Of a stretch of 64,000 nucleotides of DNA, positions 1 through 13,000 are shown piece after piece. Position numbers and translations under genes: made by a program. The first letter of the stretch is position 1. The number at the start of each line of letters is the position of its first letter. Source of the stretch: Amborella trichopoda (lineage: Eukaryota; Streptophyta; Magnoliopsida; Amborellales; Amborellaceae); the NCBI RefSeq assembly GCF_000471905.2, contig NW_006499801.1, forward strand, positions 3,271,962 through 3,335,961, in the 5' to 3' direction. Under the pieces are notes generated by a model that was not told the origin of the DNA, ran no database searches, and saw only the letters and a program-made list of their open reading frames with translations.

Positions 1-50
<50 letters not shown>
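1..50. repeat. (CT)n microsatellite at the window edge
   Basis: About 24 uninterrupted CT dinucleotides run to the left edge, so the true length is unknown. A short GA tract follows near 145-162. Confidence 0.95.
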
Positions 51-52
<2 letters not shown>

Positions 53-1224
53 GTGTGCCTTAGAATAGAACCATGGCCCTGTTTCTTCTTCCTCCGCACC
101 TCCAAGAGAGAAATGGATGCACGTCTGACAGAGAGATGTCTTAGAGAGAGAGAGAGAGAGAGGTGGTTTTCTCGTTAAAATATTGCTGAGCAACTATGGT
201 GGGGAGTAAGACAGAGCACCTATGGTGGGCAGTAAGAGAGAGAAGCAGCTCCAAAACCCATTTATGTACTCATAATCTATTTCATCAAACGCTTGCTGCT
301 TATTGAATGATTCATACTGAGCATGGTTTGTCCGCCCTCAAAAAGTTGCTAAAATTTGATCTCAGACTATTCGGAATGCCCCCCTAATTGCTCCCTTGCT
401 CTTTGGATATTTTAGGAGATGGGTTTCTTTCGCTGTCTCACGGTACAAAACCATCTTTCTACTTGATTTTGGAGCTTTTGGATTCCTTTTCAGTCTATTC
501 TATTTCTCTGTCTCGAGAAAAATCCACGTTTTTTGTTTGACGTTGCGATCTTTGAATTTCCTTTTGAGTCATTGGATAGATGCTAATTACCGGGATGTCA
601 TTAAATTGAGCTGAAAATTCAGGAAGTAATTATTATTTGGATTGAGTTTTCTCTTCTTTTATATGGTTTTATTTGGCGTCCATCCGTACTTTTTGGGTTT
701 GGTTTCTAATTCAATTTTGTTGGAACTCATTGAACAGAATGAGAATGAAACCTAATTATAGTTGTTGCGAGTTTATAAATTGGACACTCCATTCAATCAA
801 TAAAACTTCGATCATTGAAGAATGAGTTTAAATTTCTTTGATATTCTTTAATGAAAATTTGGCCATTATTGAATGGAAAATTGTGCATGAGGTTTGGAAA
901 GTGTAATTGAAATGTACCTACAAATCCAATGGTTATTTTTGCAATTGTTTTCTTTAAAAATAAAATTAGATCTTTTGATACAAATAGGTGGTTTAGGTAT
1001 TGTGCCCTGCCTTCCTTCTATCATTACTTGTGTTTTCTCATTATGCTGTCTTTGAATTTTTTTATTTAGTGTTGCTGGTACTTTCATTTGTGCTTTTCTT
1101 TGGATTAGCTGAGTGATCGAGATATTTGATCTCGAAAACTTGTTTGAGAATTTATTAGAGGAATTAAAAGAAATTCAATTTCTTTTTGGTGTGATTGCAA
1201 TTACAATTGTTGTTGGGTGTCTTC
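51..1224. other. Non-coding stretch, no gene recognised
   Basis: Only short, AT-biased open frames occur here and none resembles a known protein. Positions 180-240 contain a short near-direct repeat (two copies of a CTATGGTGGG-type phrase). It could be the flank of a gene left of the window, but nothing in the sequence proves this. Confidence 0.5.
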
Positions 1225-1440
1225 CACTCTCTAATTGCATATATAAAGGGCCGTGATCCGGTGCTGGTCCCTCCTAAGCAGGGTCCCGAGAGGGGTGGGC
1301 TGGAAATGGTCCTAACCTTTGGCTTATTCACAAAGTGGCCGCTCTCAAGACACAATCCTAACCTTTGGCTTATGCTCAAAGTGTTCGCTCTCAGGATTCG
1401 AACCCATGCTTTGGCGCTGTCTACCTGAGCCTTTTTCCGT
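1225..1440 (-). mobile_element. tRNA-derived SINE-like element
   Basis: Read on the minus strand, the segment contains a good pol III B-box (GGGTTCGAATCC, plus-strand complement near 1395-1408). A body follows with two repeats of a CCAAAGGTTAGGA phrase, then a GGACC...CACGGCCCTTTAT end. This layout matches plant SINEs, which have a tRNA-like head at one end and a short T-rich end at the other. I did not find clear target-site duplications. A degenerate retro-fragment of another kind remains possible. Confidence 0.55.
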
Positions 1441-1749
1441 CTCAAATTACATAGATATTAGATCAATTTTCAATCTTGACCGTACATATTATACGAAATG
1501 CATTGGATGGGTTGTTGCAAGAAAATCTTATTCAATATATGCATTTTGCACATCAAATCAATAAAATACATAATGAACGGTTAAGAGAGGTTGTTTCCAG
1601 CTTTCTCAATGCCAAACAATTGAAATGCCAGCACCACAGTTTATCAAACAGGATTTCTAGCTTTCTTGCTACCAATTTTAACCTACCTCCCAGAATCTAG
1701 GAAAGTCAGCAACAGGGATTTACAGAGAAATTTATCAAACGCAACCTTA

Positions 1750-2685
1750 GAGACAGAGAAAAACCCTAGAACTCCATGGCTGTGTAGATTTGAGAGTAGC
1801 TGCAGCGACTGGTAATGACTGGAAACTCTTGGTTCGATAGAGAGGGATAGTAGAACTAGAAAACCAAGCAATGATGAGCCTTTTTGTAAAACCAAGGAAG
1901 AATTGGTAAGCCCAATCTTATATGGTTTTCTTTTTAGTGAAACACACCTTTTTTTTAATTTTTTTTTTCGGTTTTCTTTGTCTGGAATGATATTCAGTTT
2001 CTTGATGCATTTGGTGTTGACGATGATGAATTCAAAATTGCTTGTTGGTTTTTAGTTTTTACAACTGGATTAATGTTTTTATATGGTTGTTTTACAATGG
2101 GATGCATTTGAAGCAAATGTAATTCAAAATGGGTTAGAAGAAAATGATGTTCTTTGGTTTGAATGATGGTTGATTCTTCAAGATTTCACTCAATAGTAGA
2201 AACTGGTCAATTGAATCAGTTTAATTAATCATTTTAATCTTCTTGTTAAGCCAGGTGGGTACTATGATGTATGCCATTTTGGGGTATATTTCCTTCAAAG
2301 GTGGATTATCAATACAGAATAGAAGGTAATAGTGTACCTCGTTAATGGTCCTTTTCCCTTTTCTTTGGTTGATTGTTCTTTGCTTTTTTCCATAACTGCA
2401 TAGAAACCATTTAATTTTCCGGATATTGGTGGTCTGCTTTAGTTGATTGTAAATTTATAAATGCTTTATGTGCATTTCCTATTGGTTTTTCGTATTTGGG
2501 GCTATCTTCTTTACCATCTTAAATTGTTGCCCATGTGAAATGAGAAGAATTTTGTTGATTTTGACCTTACATTGTCCCATGTTTATTGCCACTGTTTTAT
2601 TTTGTTGGAATTATAATGCCATAAACAATTTTCAGTATGATATTTTGAGCACTGTAATTGATCTTAGGATGGAGCAAATATTTTA
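1750..2685 (+). pseudogene. Truncated duplicate of the SEN1-like helicase first exon and intron 1
   Basis: This stretch is collinear with 19300-20770, the first exon plus intron 1 of the helicase gene. Shared landmarks in order are: a GAGAAA(AA)CCCTAG leader; a 3-codon upstream ORF (ATG GCT GTG TAG at 1776-1787, ATG GCT CTG TAG in the helicase); an AACCAAG...ACTAAGGAAGAAT-type exon end; a GT donor (here 1906); a GGGATGCRTTTGAA phrase; and a TTGCCCATGTGAA phrase near 2530. The helicase start codon and reading frame are not preserved. The similarity stops about where the helicase intron 1 acceptor lies, and that acceptor is not intact here. The piece sits directly upstream of the 59K gene. Its donor at 1906 could splice to an acceptor ending at 3501, so it may now serve as a 5' UTR exon of that gene (inference). 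Confidence 0.8.
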
Positions 2686-3540
2686 GTAGATGATTTCATC
2701 ATTTACAAGTGTTGCATTCATGTTAAAAGAAAAATAACTAAGCATTTGTCGTTAAATAATCATTTCATTATGTGGTAATCTTTACATAAATAAATATTGT
2801 CCAGCCATATTGGGCTTTCCTTAAAATTCAGCATTTTTTAAGTTCAGTTAGGCAAAGAGAAGAACTTTTGCTACTTCTCTGAATGGTAGAGACCAAAGGG
2901 CTTCAGAATATAGATAGTGTGTACTTAAAAGCTAAATCATTTTCTATATAGGATGGGAAATCGAGTTGAAAAATTATCTGTCACAGTTGATAATGCAAAT
3001 CTATAATTAACATAGGAATCATGTGTGGCCTTGATTGGTTAGTTGCTTAGGTTGCTACTGATTCATCCCAAGTTTAATTACTGCCACTTAAATGCAAATA
3101 AAATTTATGACAAGAGTCTCAAGTAAAATCTTAAGAGTTTATTTGAATGGCATATAAGTGTGGATCGCATGAATTTATGTATGTTTTACACTGTTTATAG
3201 TGTTTTAGTGCAGAGACGCTCAGTTCAGGGACTTATTAGCTGAATCCAATTGAGTACAAAATGAAACGTCATATTCAAATTTTCCTGAAAATGCAGGAAA
3301 TTGTCGCACCCTTGAAAATGCCATAGAAGTTTGGATTTCATAATAACCTACGCTTACTCTTCTCCTCTTTTGACTTGATTTCATATTGATTTCGTATGCT
3401 AGCTGTGTATATGTATGTGATTGCTGACTTAAGGAGAAGAAGAATACACAGTTGTCTCCCTTTTCTAAAAACCTTCCCTTTTATCTTTTGGTGCCTTGCA
3501 GTTTATCAAGATTTACGTAACCACCATATAAATAATAATA

Positions 3541-6500
3541 ATGATTCCAGCACCAATATCTTCTGGTAGAACACTTCATCCTTGGTTTCATATGATAAAC
3601 CCTAATCATGCGGCATTTGATCCTTTTTGGGAAGGCGATTATATGTATGGCTGTATACAGAACTTACAGGACACCATCGCCCTCTTGGAAGCCGTGTAAG
3701 CCATTTCCTACCTCTCATGGAATTCAATATAGTGAATAAATCCTTCTTTTTTTTTTTTGAATTTCTTGGTTTTGTCTTGAAAGTATCATAAGGATTTGTG
3801 CTTTACGGGGAGGTTTACAAATGGTTGTTATACTTTGAGAGCTTAACCTTTTATGTTGACAGACATGAAGAACTGGAGATGCTATCATTTATTCAAGCAA
3901 AGGGACTGATAAAACAATATTTAAATAGAACTGGTCCACCTTCTTTGTTACAAAATGGCTGCAATTCATCTCATTCTTTTGCCTCTGCTGCTTCCGATGG
4001 CTCAGAAATTTCAAGAAATTATGAGATTTTGTTGCATAAGTTTTTGGGATTGATAGAGAGGAAAGGGGTTGACTTGGATACCCAAGTGGGCCTCTCGTTA
4101 GAATCAGCCAACTCTTTGTTTTTGAATTTGGAGACCCAACTTGTTCGATTCAGCGCCATCACAGAAGAAACTAGTTCATGGGAGCAAAGGTCAGCTGCAA
4201 TTAAACTGGCAAATAAGATACAGAAATCCAAGCGTAATAGAAGGTGGAGGAAAAATAAAAGGAAACATGTCGCTGAGATGCGTCTCAAGGTTGGTTATGA
4301 GCAAATGGTCTCTATTCTGATCTAATTAAATTGGAAATCCATAGGTTAAATTATGCTTTAGAGTTCTCTCGTCGTGTATTGAATATTTCTGTAGTTGTTG
4401 GGGGGTCTGAATTTCATGATTATGAATAATATCTTTGATTTTATTTTTGAGAAATAGAAGAATATGCTGGTATTGGGGTTTTGAATTTCAGTTAACTTCT
4501 TGTTTAATTTTTTTTTTTTTATCAACAAAAATATATAGGTCATTTGGTGTATGTGACTTGAAATATTGTCTTGCAGGAACGGGCAAGGTATGATGAAGCG
4601 GATCAGGCTGCTGATGAATGGAGGGCTAGGGAGATCGCAAAGGATATTGCAAGACGTAAGGTAGAATTATAACTTAGGATATCTGAGGTAATGTGGTTTA
4701 TGAACAGTTCTTTCGACTTATAAAACACGTTTGACATCTACATAGAGATAATCTTCAAGAGGAATAGTGGAAGTGCTCATAATCAAATGTCTTTTTGTTC
4801 TTTCCTAGTTTTAATGATATGATATATGCTAGGGCTTCGAGAAGGCTTTCACGAGAATGGCATAGGCATTTTTAAGCATTAGATGATGTTGCTTGGTATT
4901 GTTTACAGTAGTTTCACATCAATAAGTGGGTTCTGTCATTGGCATTATCTTATGTTTTCTTTATGTCTGATCCAGAAATTAGCAATGTTGCATTTTCTGT
5001 TTGGAGGGCACTGAAAGTTTTGGCATTTTGTACAGATGGAAAATATGAAGGCTATTGCAAAGGTTAAAGCAAATGAGGAGCGGAAAAAACTTGAATCTGA
5101 GGTAAGTCCGAGACTATCATATGTTTATCTAGTTGTAGTAGCATCAGAACATAGAAAATACAAAATAGGTATTTGCTTTCAAATTACAATATGATGGTAT
5201 GCCGGTTTTGGTGCTCTCTACAAGTATTATGTTAGCGACTATGATGTCATTTTCCCCTGGTATACTGCAATCCGTTAACCTAAGTTGTCTCATCCACAAT
5301 TTCTTGAGTGATACTTCTCTATAGCAAGTGATATTAGTAAACATCTTTTCGGCAACTTCTCAAGTATATATAATATTCTGTAGATTGGTACTTCTGTATA
5401 CTTATCCTGTTATTATTATTCACATTCTGAACCTCTCATCTCAAAAATCCATAGTCTAGAGTGAGTTATCCTAAAACTACTTTTGATTTGAGCTTGCGTC
5501 GTATTGATTCTTTAAGAGATGAAGTTAAGCAAGGTTGGAATGTTTTATGCTCTTCCTATCATATAGGTTGTTTAGTGTCGAAGGAAACATAGCAAGTGGT
5601 CGCGGAAACTTAACCTTCTGCAGTTTAAATACTGCTAATTAGTGTTTGAAAAATCGCCGATCTGGATCGAAATCGCTCGATCTGGATCAGATATTGTCCA
5701 AAGCGATCTGGATCCAATCATTTATCGGGATCTCAAAGAACCAGGTTTTTTACACTATTTTAATGTAAAATTTATTTTTTTAATATAAATTTATTACACG
5801 TAACCACCACTACCTGCAGCAACCACCGTTTACATTATTTTAATTTATATTTCTTCCACTTACCTGCAGCCACCATAAGTACCTACCAACCACCATAATG
5901 AGCACATAGCTTTGCATAAGGGGCTAAGAGATAGAGTTTTATATGGCTATTTCAGCCTTTAATTGTTGGATGTGGGACTATTCATGCTTGCTCTGCAAGT
6001 ACGTAAAGGGCTAAGAGATAGGGTATAAAGGCTTAGTTGGACAAAGGCAATACAAAGGAAAAGCTACAAAATAGCTCTCTTTCTCTAGCTAGTTCTTCTA
6101 CTTCATGCCATTTTTTTTTTTTTTTGTCACAACAATAAGCATGATTGGTCTGTGGCAAACAAGCCACTTTTTTATTTTTTTAATTTTTATTATTTTTATA
6201 TTTTTCTATTTTTTAGGGTAAATTTTTTTTGTTTTAATATCATAACATTAAAATTTATAGGGGTTTTATTTTTTTAATCCTACGAAATGGAATTACTTGA
6301 CCAAAAAAAAAAGAAATGGAATCGTTTTCTAATAAGTTTGAAATCATGTTTATTATAATATTATAATTAATAATTATATAGACATCCAAATAGGAAAACA
6401 ATGTCTCAATATTCATCTATTTTTACAAAGTAATGAGAATACATAATGCATCATGTCTAATTTCTTTTAGAAACTAAAAGAACACTATTTTTAAATATTC

Positions 6501-9500
6501 ATAATGATTTTTTAAAAATATTTTGAGACAAAATTTTCTGATTTGGCTGATTCTCCTAATTTATTGTTAATTTTTTAGATTTTTGAATTAGATGATATTA
6601 TAAGACAAATTTCAAATTTATTTTTATTTGTATAGTAAAATAATGATAAAATAATAAAATACATATCAATAATTCTAATTTCAATGTATAATATTGTCTT
6701 TAGTTAGATTTTAATAAATATTTGATGAGAATCTTCATACAGGAAATGAACATCTCAATATTCGCATATTGATGAAAAAAATGAAAATTAATAATGTAGT
6801 ACCTTCATTTCTTATTGGATTATTAGAAAACAACATTTATAATGAATTTTAATAAATTTTTTGGATTTTTTTTAAGGCTTAATCCGACCAATTCCCGATC
6901 CGGATCACCGATTCAGCGATCTGGATGGGTTTTTGAGGTGCCCGATCCGGGCACCGATCTGTTTTTTAAACCACTGCTGCTAATGGAACATCAAAGCAAC
7001 AGTGGAGCTTTGACCCGACATATGTACTAACATTTTCTCATCTTCCATGTCAGAAATGCATAGTCAATAGAGTGTAATGCTATTGAAGTGCTGAAGTGAA
7101 TCCCAAGCATATGGTTGCAAGCTTCTCGGTTTACATAATTTTGCAGTAATGGGAAGATATGGAATTACCAAAACTGAATGATGCAATGAAAATCAGAGAA
7201 AGGAAGGATTTGAATGCATACCAAGTTGCCAACTCTTTCCTTTCTCATCTATTTCTATTTCCTGATATTGTTATGGAGAGTTACCTCCTTTGAGCATATG
7301 AATTTACAATCTGCCAAATTGTTTTGATATATGTACTTGCATATTATGTAAAGATAGATCGGGTGAGGTGGGTCATAATTGCTTTCCAAATGAAGCGCCT
7401 TGCTTGTAGTTGACATGGAATTTGCTGAAATTGACTTTGATCTTGGATTGAGTATTCTATGGAAGTATTCTTCACTGCACTTGATAGAGAGCACTTCACC
7501 AACCTGACTGAACCAAGTGACTTGTTAAGTCCTTGAGCAACCTTGTTTTTTCTGTTTGCTTGATGCATTTTGAGTTTTGTAGGGTGGTCATTTGTCCACC
7601 CGCCCTGCACCCCCCCATCCCTCCTTCGTTTACATTTCTAAAAATGTTTTTGGAATTTCGATATATAATGTATTAATGTAAATTACAATATATAGCGGGC
7701 TATCTATTCACCACAAGCCATGTCTAAATTTCATCATCCCCTTGAGCAAGGCTACAATATTTATCTCAGATTGTATTATATTATATACATAATGTTACAA
7801 GTTCATCATCCGTTGGGCAAGAATGTGATACATGTTCTGGGATAACAAATCAGATTCGTGAAAAGCATTATATTATATATTGCGAAGATGTTGGCAATTG
7901 ATTGTTCTGGTTGTGTGAGAGCCTTACTGTGGCACCCTCCTGTCATGTTGGATATGTTTGCTGGGTGAAGTTTGGCATGTTTGATGAAGTTTAGATGTGT
8001 GACCGAGTGTGTGCTATTGGGAAGTAGGTATATTTTGAATCTTCAATTTAATAGAAATCATGGGGACATGTGTGGTAGTCTAATTTTTATCGAGTTTGTG
8101 CTTGTTTCTTCATTTGTTTCATCTACGTGCACTCTATTGGCTGGCTACATATGCTATTATAGGCCCTTTTCATGTATGAGTTCATTTCCACCATGCGTGA
8201 GGGATGTGAGTCGCTATGGACACCTGGATAATCTTTTTGAAATGACATGCAGAATCAGTGCATTTATAATTTCTGGTTAGGATGGTTGTGGAGCTGAAAC
8301 TTGTTGGCACATGGTCAGTTAGTTGCATATGCCGCTTTCTTTACTGTGGGTCACTTTCAAATCTTGTTTAACTAACTAATGAATAATATGGTCAGGTTTT
8401 GTGATTTAGTTTTATGAAAAACTTGCAAAGGAAGTTTTAGTTAATACAAAAATCATGGCTGAAATGATTGAACACCGTAATTTTGTCAACTTGATCCATG
8501 CGATAGCATTGCTGAACCTCCCTTTCCAATGGAACTCTCTCACTCTCTCTCTCTCGTGCATGCACACGCACGAGTGCACAGGGGCAAGATAAAACTGTTT
8601 AAAACATGAGAACTTGTTGCAGTTTCTAAGAGCTTTGGAATTGAAGAAAGACTATATAATTTATCCTTCCAATTATTGGAAAGCGTTGGTATTTCATGAC
8701 ACATCTCTGTGAGCATAGTGTATGGGAAATGGATATTTTATGTGCATCTCATTTTGGGTACTTGAACCTTGCTTTAATCATCTGTAATTATAATTGTATT
8801 GGAATTTTGAGTAAGTGCCCTGCTAAAAAGGACCAAGCGGCTATGAAAGTGGGCAAAAACTTGTCATCTGTTGTCATTGGATACACACTGACGATTGATA
8901 TTGGGTTTGAGTACCCTATTCGATACTTTTATAAAGAATGCCATATTTTTCCTACTGTATAACCTTAACCACTTGTGGCCAGTGATCTTGTTTGAGCAAT
9001 ATAATTCTATTTTGTTCTAGTTTTCCTGACAGGCTTTACTTCAATTACAGCTTGAACTTGTTTTGATTGTTGAAAAGCTGCAAGAGCTTCGCTCCATCAG
9101 GATCCAAAAGTTGCAGAAGCAAGGCAAGACTCTTTACAGTTTTCAAATTGCTTGATGTGCTTCAGTTTGGGTAGCATATGGTTTTCTTATCTTCATCTTT
9201 ATGCAAATTACTATATTGTTAATCCATGGATTTCTTGGATGCATCTACTAAGTGATGAGACCCTATAATGATATATGCTTCCTTACATCTTTTGATGTCG
9301 CATATAATTTATCTGTAATAAATGTCTTGCACGGGAAAAAATATTTTTAATTGCATATTCCTCTTGGTAAGTCCTTATCTCAGACCTCTTTCGCCGCATT
9401 ATCCGTGATTGATTGGAAAATGGAAATTGTGGATAGAAAATTGATGATAAGTGCATGCAATTTCCAGAGAAGACAAACTTATCTTTATACACTGTTGAAT

Positions 9501-11501
9501 GAAAAAACCTACTAACCACTATTGTTTCAAACAAAGATAAATTGCCATGCTTGTTCAATGTTTTAGGGATGCTTTCGCCATCTAATCTTCGGATCCTGAC
9601 ATCCTGAAGAGTATTCATGCAGGACATTTTCTTCCTGAAGAGGATGATAAGTTCCTTGAGAGAGTCCGAGTTGCTGTCGAGGAAGAAGAGCGGCAAGCAG
9701 CAGCTGCGGCTGACACTTGTGCTGCTAAGGATGCCATTGCAATTGCTGAGGAATCTCGACAAGCAGTCCTAACTGGTGGTTCTGATGTCAACAAACACTT
9801 GGATATGGATAGTTACAAAACTGGAGAGAGAGCAAGCAGCGGCCAATTCACAAACAAGGAATGTGGGAAAAGCTTGAGCGATAGAACTCCCTCTAATGGA
9901 TCTGAGCAAAGGCTAGAGGGGAAGACATTTGGTGGAGGCTATGACTCTGTGACCAATTTGCCAATAGAGTTCTACCATTACTACCATGGAAGCAATACCG
10001 ACATTGGCACTCTAATTGAGGTAATTTTGTTGCTCACATATGCAAATGTTGGATGCTGATGTTTTTGGGGTTCCAAATGTTTTTTAACCCTCAAACTTGT
10101 CATGGGGCTCATTTTGCTTTTTATTTAATTTTTTGGGTTTTTTTTTTCTTTATTTTTTTTATTTTTTTGGGCTGGGGGTGAGCGTTTTGCATTTGCACTA
10201 AATATTTTGACTTTGAGTAATTAAAACTAGATTGGAGGTTCCATTTTTACTTTAAGAAGTGGAGAATGGCTTCTTTCTATCTTAAATCTTTTGGTTATAG
10301 ATTCCACAAAGAGTATACAAGTATGTTTGTTGATTTTGTGCCTTTTTTTCTTGAGCTTTTTATGATCTAATTTGCATGTATCTTTTTTATTTATTACTGG
10401 CCTTTGCTGAACACATTTTAGGTTCTCACTTTAGCTATTCACAGTTTTGTCATAAAGTGATATTTGTATTAGTTCCATACATTTTTTCAGTATTTTAGGG
10501 CAATTTATCTTGAGATTTGTTTTATTTATTTTTTATTTTTATTTATATGTTAGTGATTAAGGATGGGGCCTGGATTTTCAAGTTTTCTTGCTAACTTCAT
10601 GCAGGTTCGAAGAACTTGGGATGCTTACATTCGACCTGGTGGCAGGTACGTGTCGTTATATCAGTTGCAACTGTGTATAAGCTTTACATAGCCATCAGCA
10701 AGCAGTTTTTGGCTTGCATATTACTTCAAAAATGAATTTTTTAAATGCAAGTTACCTATGATATTTGATGTCAAATGGTCCCCTGATTTCTCAGAAATTA
10801 AGGTTAATACAGACATAAATTTCTTACAAAATGTTAAAATATATAGGGAACGGCAAATATTGTCCCAACTTTTCAAACACTGGATTTAATATCCTTTTTT
10901 CCAGCTTTTGTTTTGATTTCCCTTTCCTTACATTTTTTGACTAACTCTACGGTTAACTGTTTCTTCCCTATTTCGTGGAACAAAATCACTTAAACATTAG
11001 AGAATCATCCTATTTTGTCAACCAAGTGTTTTTTCTTCTTTCTTTGTTTGGGCGTTAAATCAAATGGTGTTTTGATTTTTGAGAACTGGACCATTGTAAG
11101 GTAGGTAAAATTATTTTCAAGTTTTCCTCTTTAAGTAATCTGGTTGCAGCATGTAGTAATCTGGTTGCCAACATGCTGCACTTCTTCTTCCAAGAAAAAA
11201 TTGCTTCTTTGATTTTAAGAAGGGGCCATATTTTCCCTTTTTGCGACGTGCCTCTTTTCCTTCAATTTTTCATACTAAATGCTCTCAAACTTAGTCTCAT
11301 TGAGATGGTGATTACCTTTTTTTTTTTTGGATTATCAAAAAAAGAAGAAATATTGTCTTTTTTTGGTTGGTAGCTTGCTAAATTTAGCATCTCTCTTAAT
11401 GCGGCTGCAGTCGGATACCAGGGCATTGGGTTGAGCCCCCACTGCCTGCGGATGACATATGGGCTTCTTACCTGGTGGACACAGACAATGTAAAGCAATG
11501 A
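3541..11501 (+). CDS. U11/U12 small nuclear ribonucleoprotein 59 kDa-like protein (PDCD7 family)
   Basis: Eight coding exons close in frame to 444 residues: 3541-3695, 3863-4289, 4577-4660, 5036-5101, 9051-9123, 9623-10020, 10605-10645, 11411-11501. The ATG at 3541 is preceded by an in-frame TAA at 3529. Features in order: a short N-terminal region; a helical region; a strongly basic patch (RNRRWRKNKRKH, about residues 174-185); a charged helical/coiled-coil stretch through residue 268; a GHFLPEEDD segment starting at 269 followed by an acidic and alanine-rich helix; and a conserved C-terminus with VRRTWDAYIRPGG and IPGHWVEPPLP. This arrangement is that of the PDCD7/59K protein of the U11/U12 di-snRNP, which acts in the nucleus in recognition of U12-type introns. 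Intron 5 uses a GC donor (9124), and the frame requires it. None of the gene's own introns has a U12-type donor. Intron 4 (3.9 kb) carries a hAT-like insertion. Confidence 0.87.
5640..6976. mobile_element. Non-autonomous hAT-like element in 59K intron 4
   Basis: The element is bounded by a perfect 8-bp duplication, CTGCTAAT, at 5632-5639 and 6977-6984. Its ends are TAGTGTTTGAAAAATC on the left and, reversed, CAGTGGTTTAAAAAAC on the right. Subterminal regions on both sides are rich in CGATCTGGATC-type motifs in opposite orientation. Eight-bp duplications and CAGTG-like ends are the hAT hallmark. The interior is AT-rich and shows no transposase reading frame. A near-repeat of a GGGCTAAGAGATAG phrase occurs near 5921 and 6007. 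Confidence 0.8.
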
Positions 11502-12401
11502 GTTGTTATTTAATGGATTTGCAGGTGATAATGTTTATGGGGCATTTTAATTTCAAATTAATTGAGGTGTTATCCCAATCTAAGCTTGCCTTGCTGCTAC
11601 AAGTTCTTCTTAACCTCTGTCTTTTTTCTTTTTTTTTTTAAAGAAATGGTTGTCTTTTATGTAGAGTGTTTTCTCCTAAGGGGTACCCTTAAGAATTCCA
11701 AAACTATAACAAAATTATTTAAATATTGCTAGAGTTCCCAACAACTTCGTAACCGCATGGATGCTTTGGCATATGCATCTGCAACTTTATCATTTGGCTG
11801 TAATGAGGGTCTCAAATTTGTAACTTCTTGCAACTCTTCTGAAACCATCTTGTCTCAGTTTGTGATAAGGAAGATCACCAGGAATATTGTATAAATGGTA
11901 TATTATTTGGGAGGCCTTTTTATGTGCCTCCACTCATATATAAAATTCATGTGACAGCAATTCTCAGCCATTCAATCAGAAGGACAAGCAGGATAATTTC
12001 AGTTATAATGTCACATTATATTGGCATATGATTGGTTGATCTTGATCAAATGACTCATGGTATTGATTTTTAATTTTTTTTTATAAATTATTTTGAGATA
12101 AAATTTGAGGTATTCCCCTTCTCGTCCAGGAGCTCTTAGTGTATAAAAGAAAATGATAATAAAAAATAACCCTAATGCCTTTGTAACTTTTAGGGTATTT
12201 TGACCATTTTTTATTTTATCAAAAATAATCTTTATTTTTTGTTTAGTGTGCCCTTTTAAAGGATGGGCATGAGACCAAATTTCGTGTTAAGTTGTTGGGT
12301 AGAAAAATAAATAATAATAAAAACACTTTAGCCCCGACATAAACTTATCGGAGCTGTCCATTCAAATTGAGTCGTTGAAAATAAGAGTAACGTATATTTT
12401 A
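11502..12401. other. 3' flank of the 59K gene and intergenic DNA
   Basis: The beginning should hold the 59K 3' UTR. I could not pick a convincing polyadenylation signal. No other gene is visible. Confidence 0.5.
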
Positions 12402-12948
12402 GGGAATATTTTGTACAGAATCCTATTTCTCTATCTTATTTATTGGTAGATATTCTTTCAAATTTTTTCTAACGGCATAAAAAAATCCCTAAGGATTTTA
12501 TCGTACTCTCTCATCTTTTATTTCTTTCATTTATTCACTTTTGACCATAAAAGTTAGTTGCAACAAATTTTTTTATACTATTTCAACCCAATATGAGAAA
12601 GAGATAGGAAGCTCTCAATGTGGCATTGAGGGGCTGACGAAGCAAAAAATATAATAAAAAAATATTTTTGAAATGTTTTTGGGTTAAAAGATATAGTGGG
12701 TGGGAGACATAATGGGGTGGGTTAAAAAAGTTTTTGAAAAGTTTTTGGAATGTTTTTGGATTGAAATAGTATAAAAATGTTTGTTGGGGCTAATTTTTAT
12801 GATCAAAAGTGAATAAATGAGATAGATAAGAAATGAGGGGGGACGGTGAAATCTTTAGGAATTTTTTCATACAGCTTGAAAGAAAAATGACATGAGAGTC
12901 TACCACGAAATAAGATGGAAAATTAAGGTTTTGTACGAAATGTTCTCC
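12402..12948. mobile_element. Foldback element with about 170-bp terminal inverted repeats
   Basis: Left arm 12402-12600 and right arm about 12750-12948 are reverse complements over most of their length. Shared blocks include TTTATTCACTTTTGA and TTTTTATACTATTTCAA. The element begins GGGAATATTTTGTAC and ends GTACGAAATGTTCTCC. The flanks ATATTTTA and ATATCTTA could be an 8-bp duplication with one change. There is no coding capacity. Confidence 0.75.
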
Positions 12949-13000
12949 ATATCTTATATATGGGAGGTGCCATTTAAAAAGGTATTCCATATTGTTTTAA

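Noticed and set aside
396..614. 72-codon frame near the left edge
   Set aside because: It is phenylalanine/leucine-rich as expected from T-rich DNA, with no splice or homology support.
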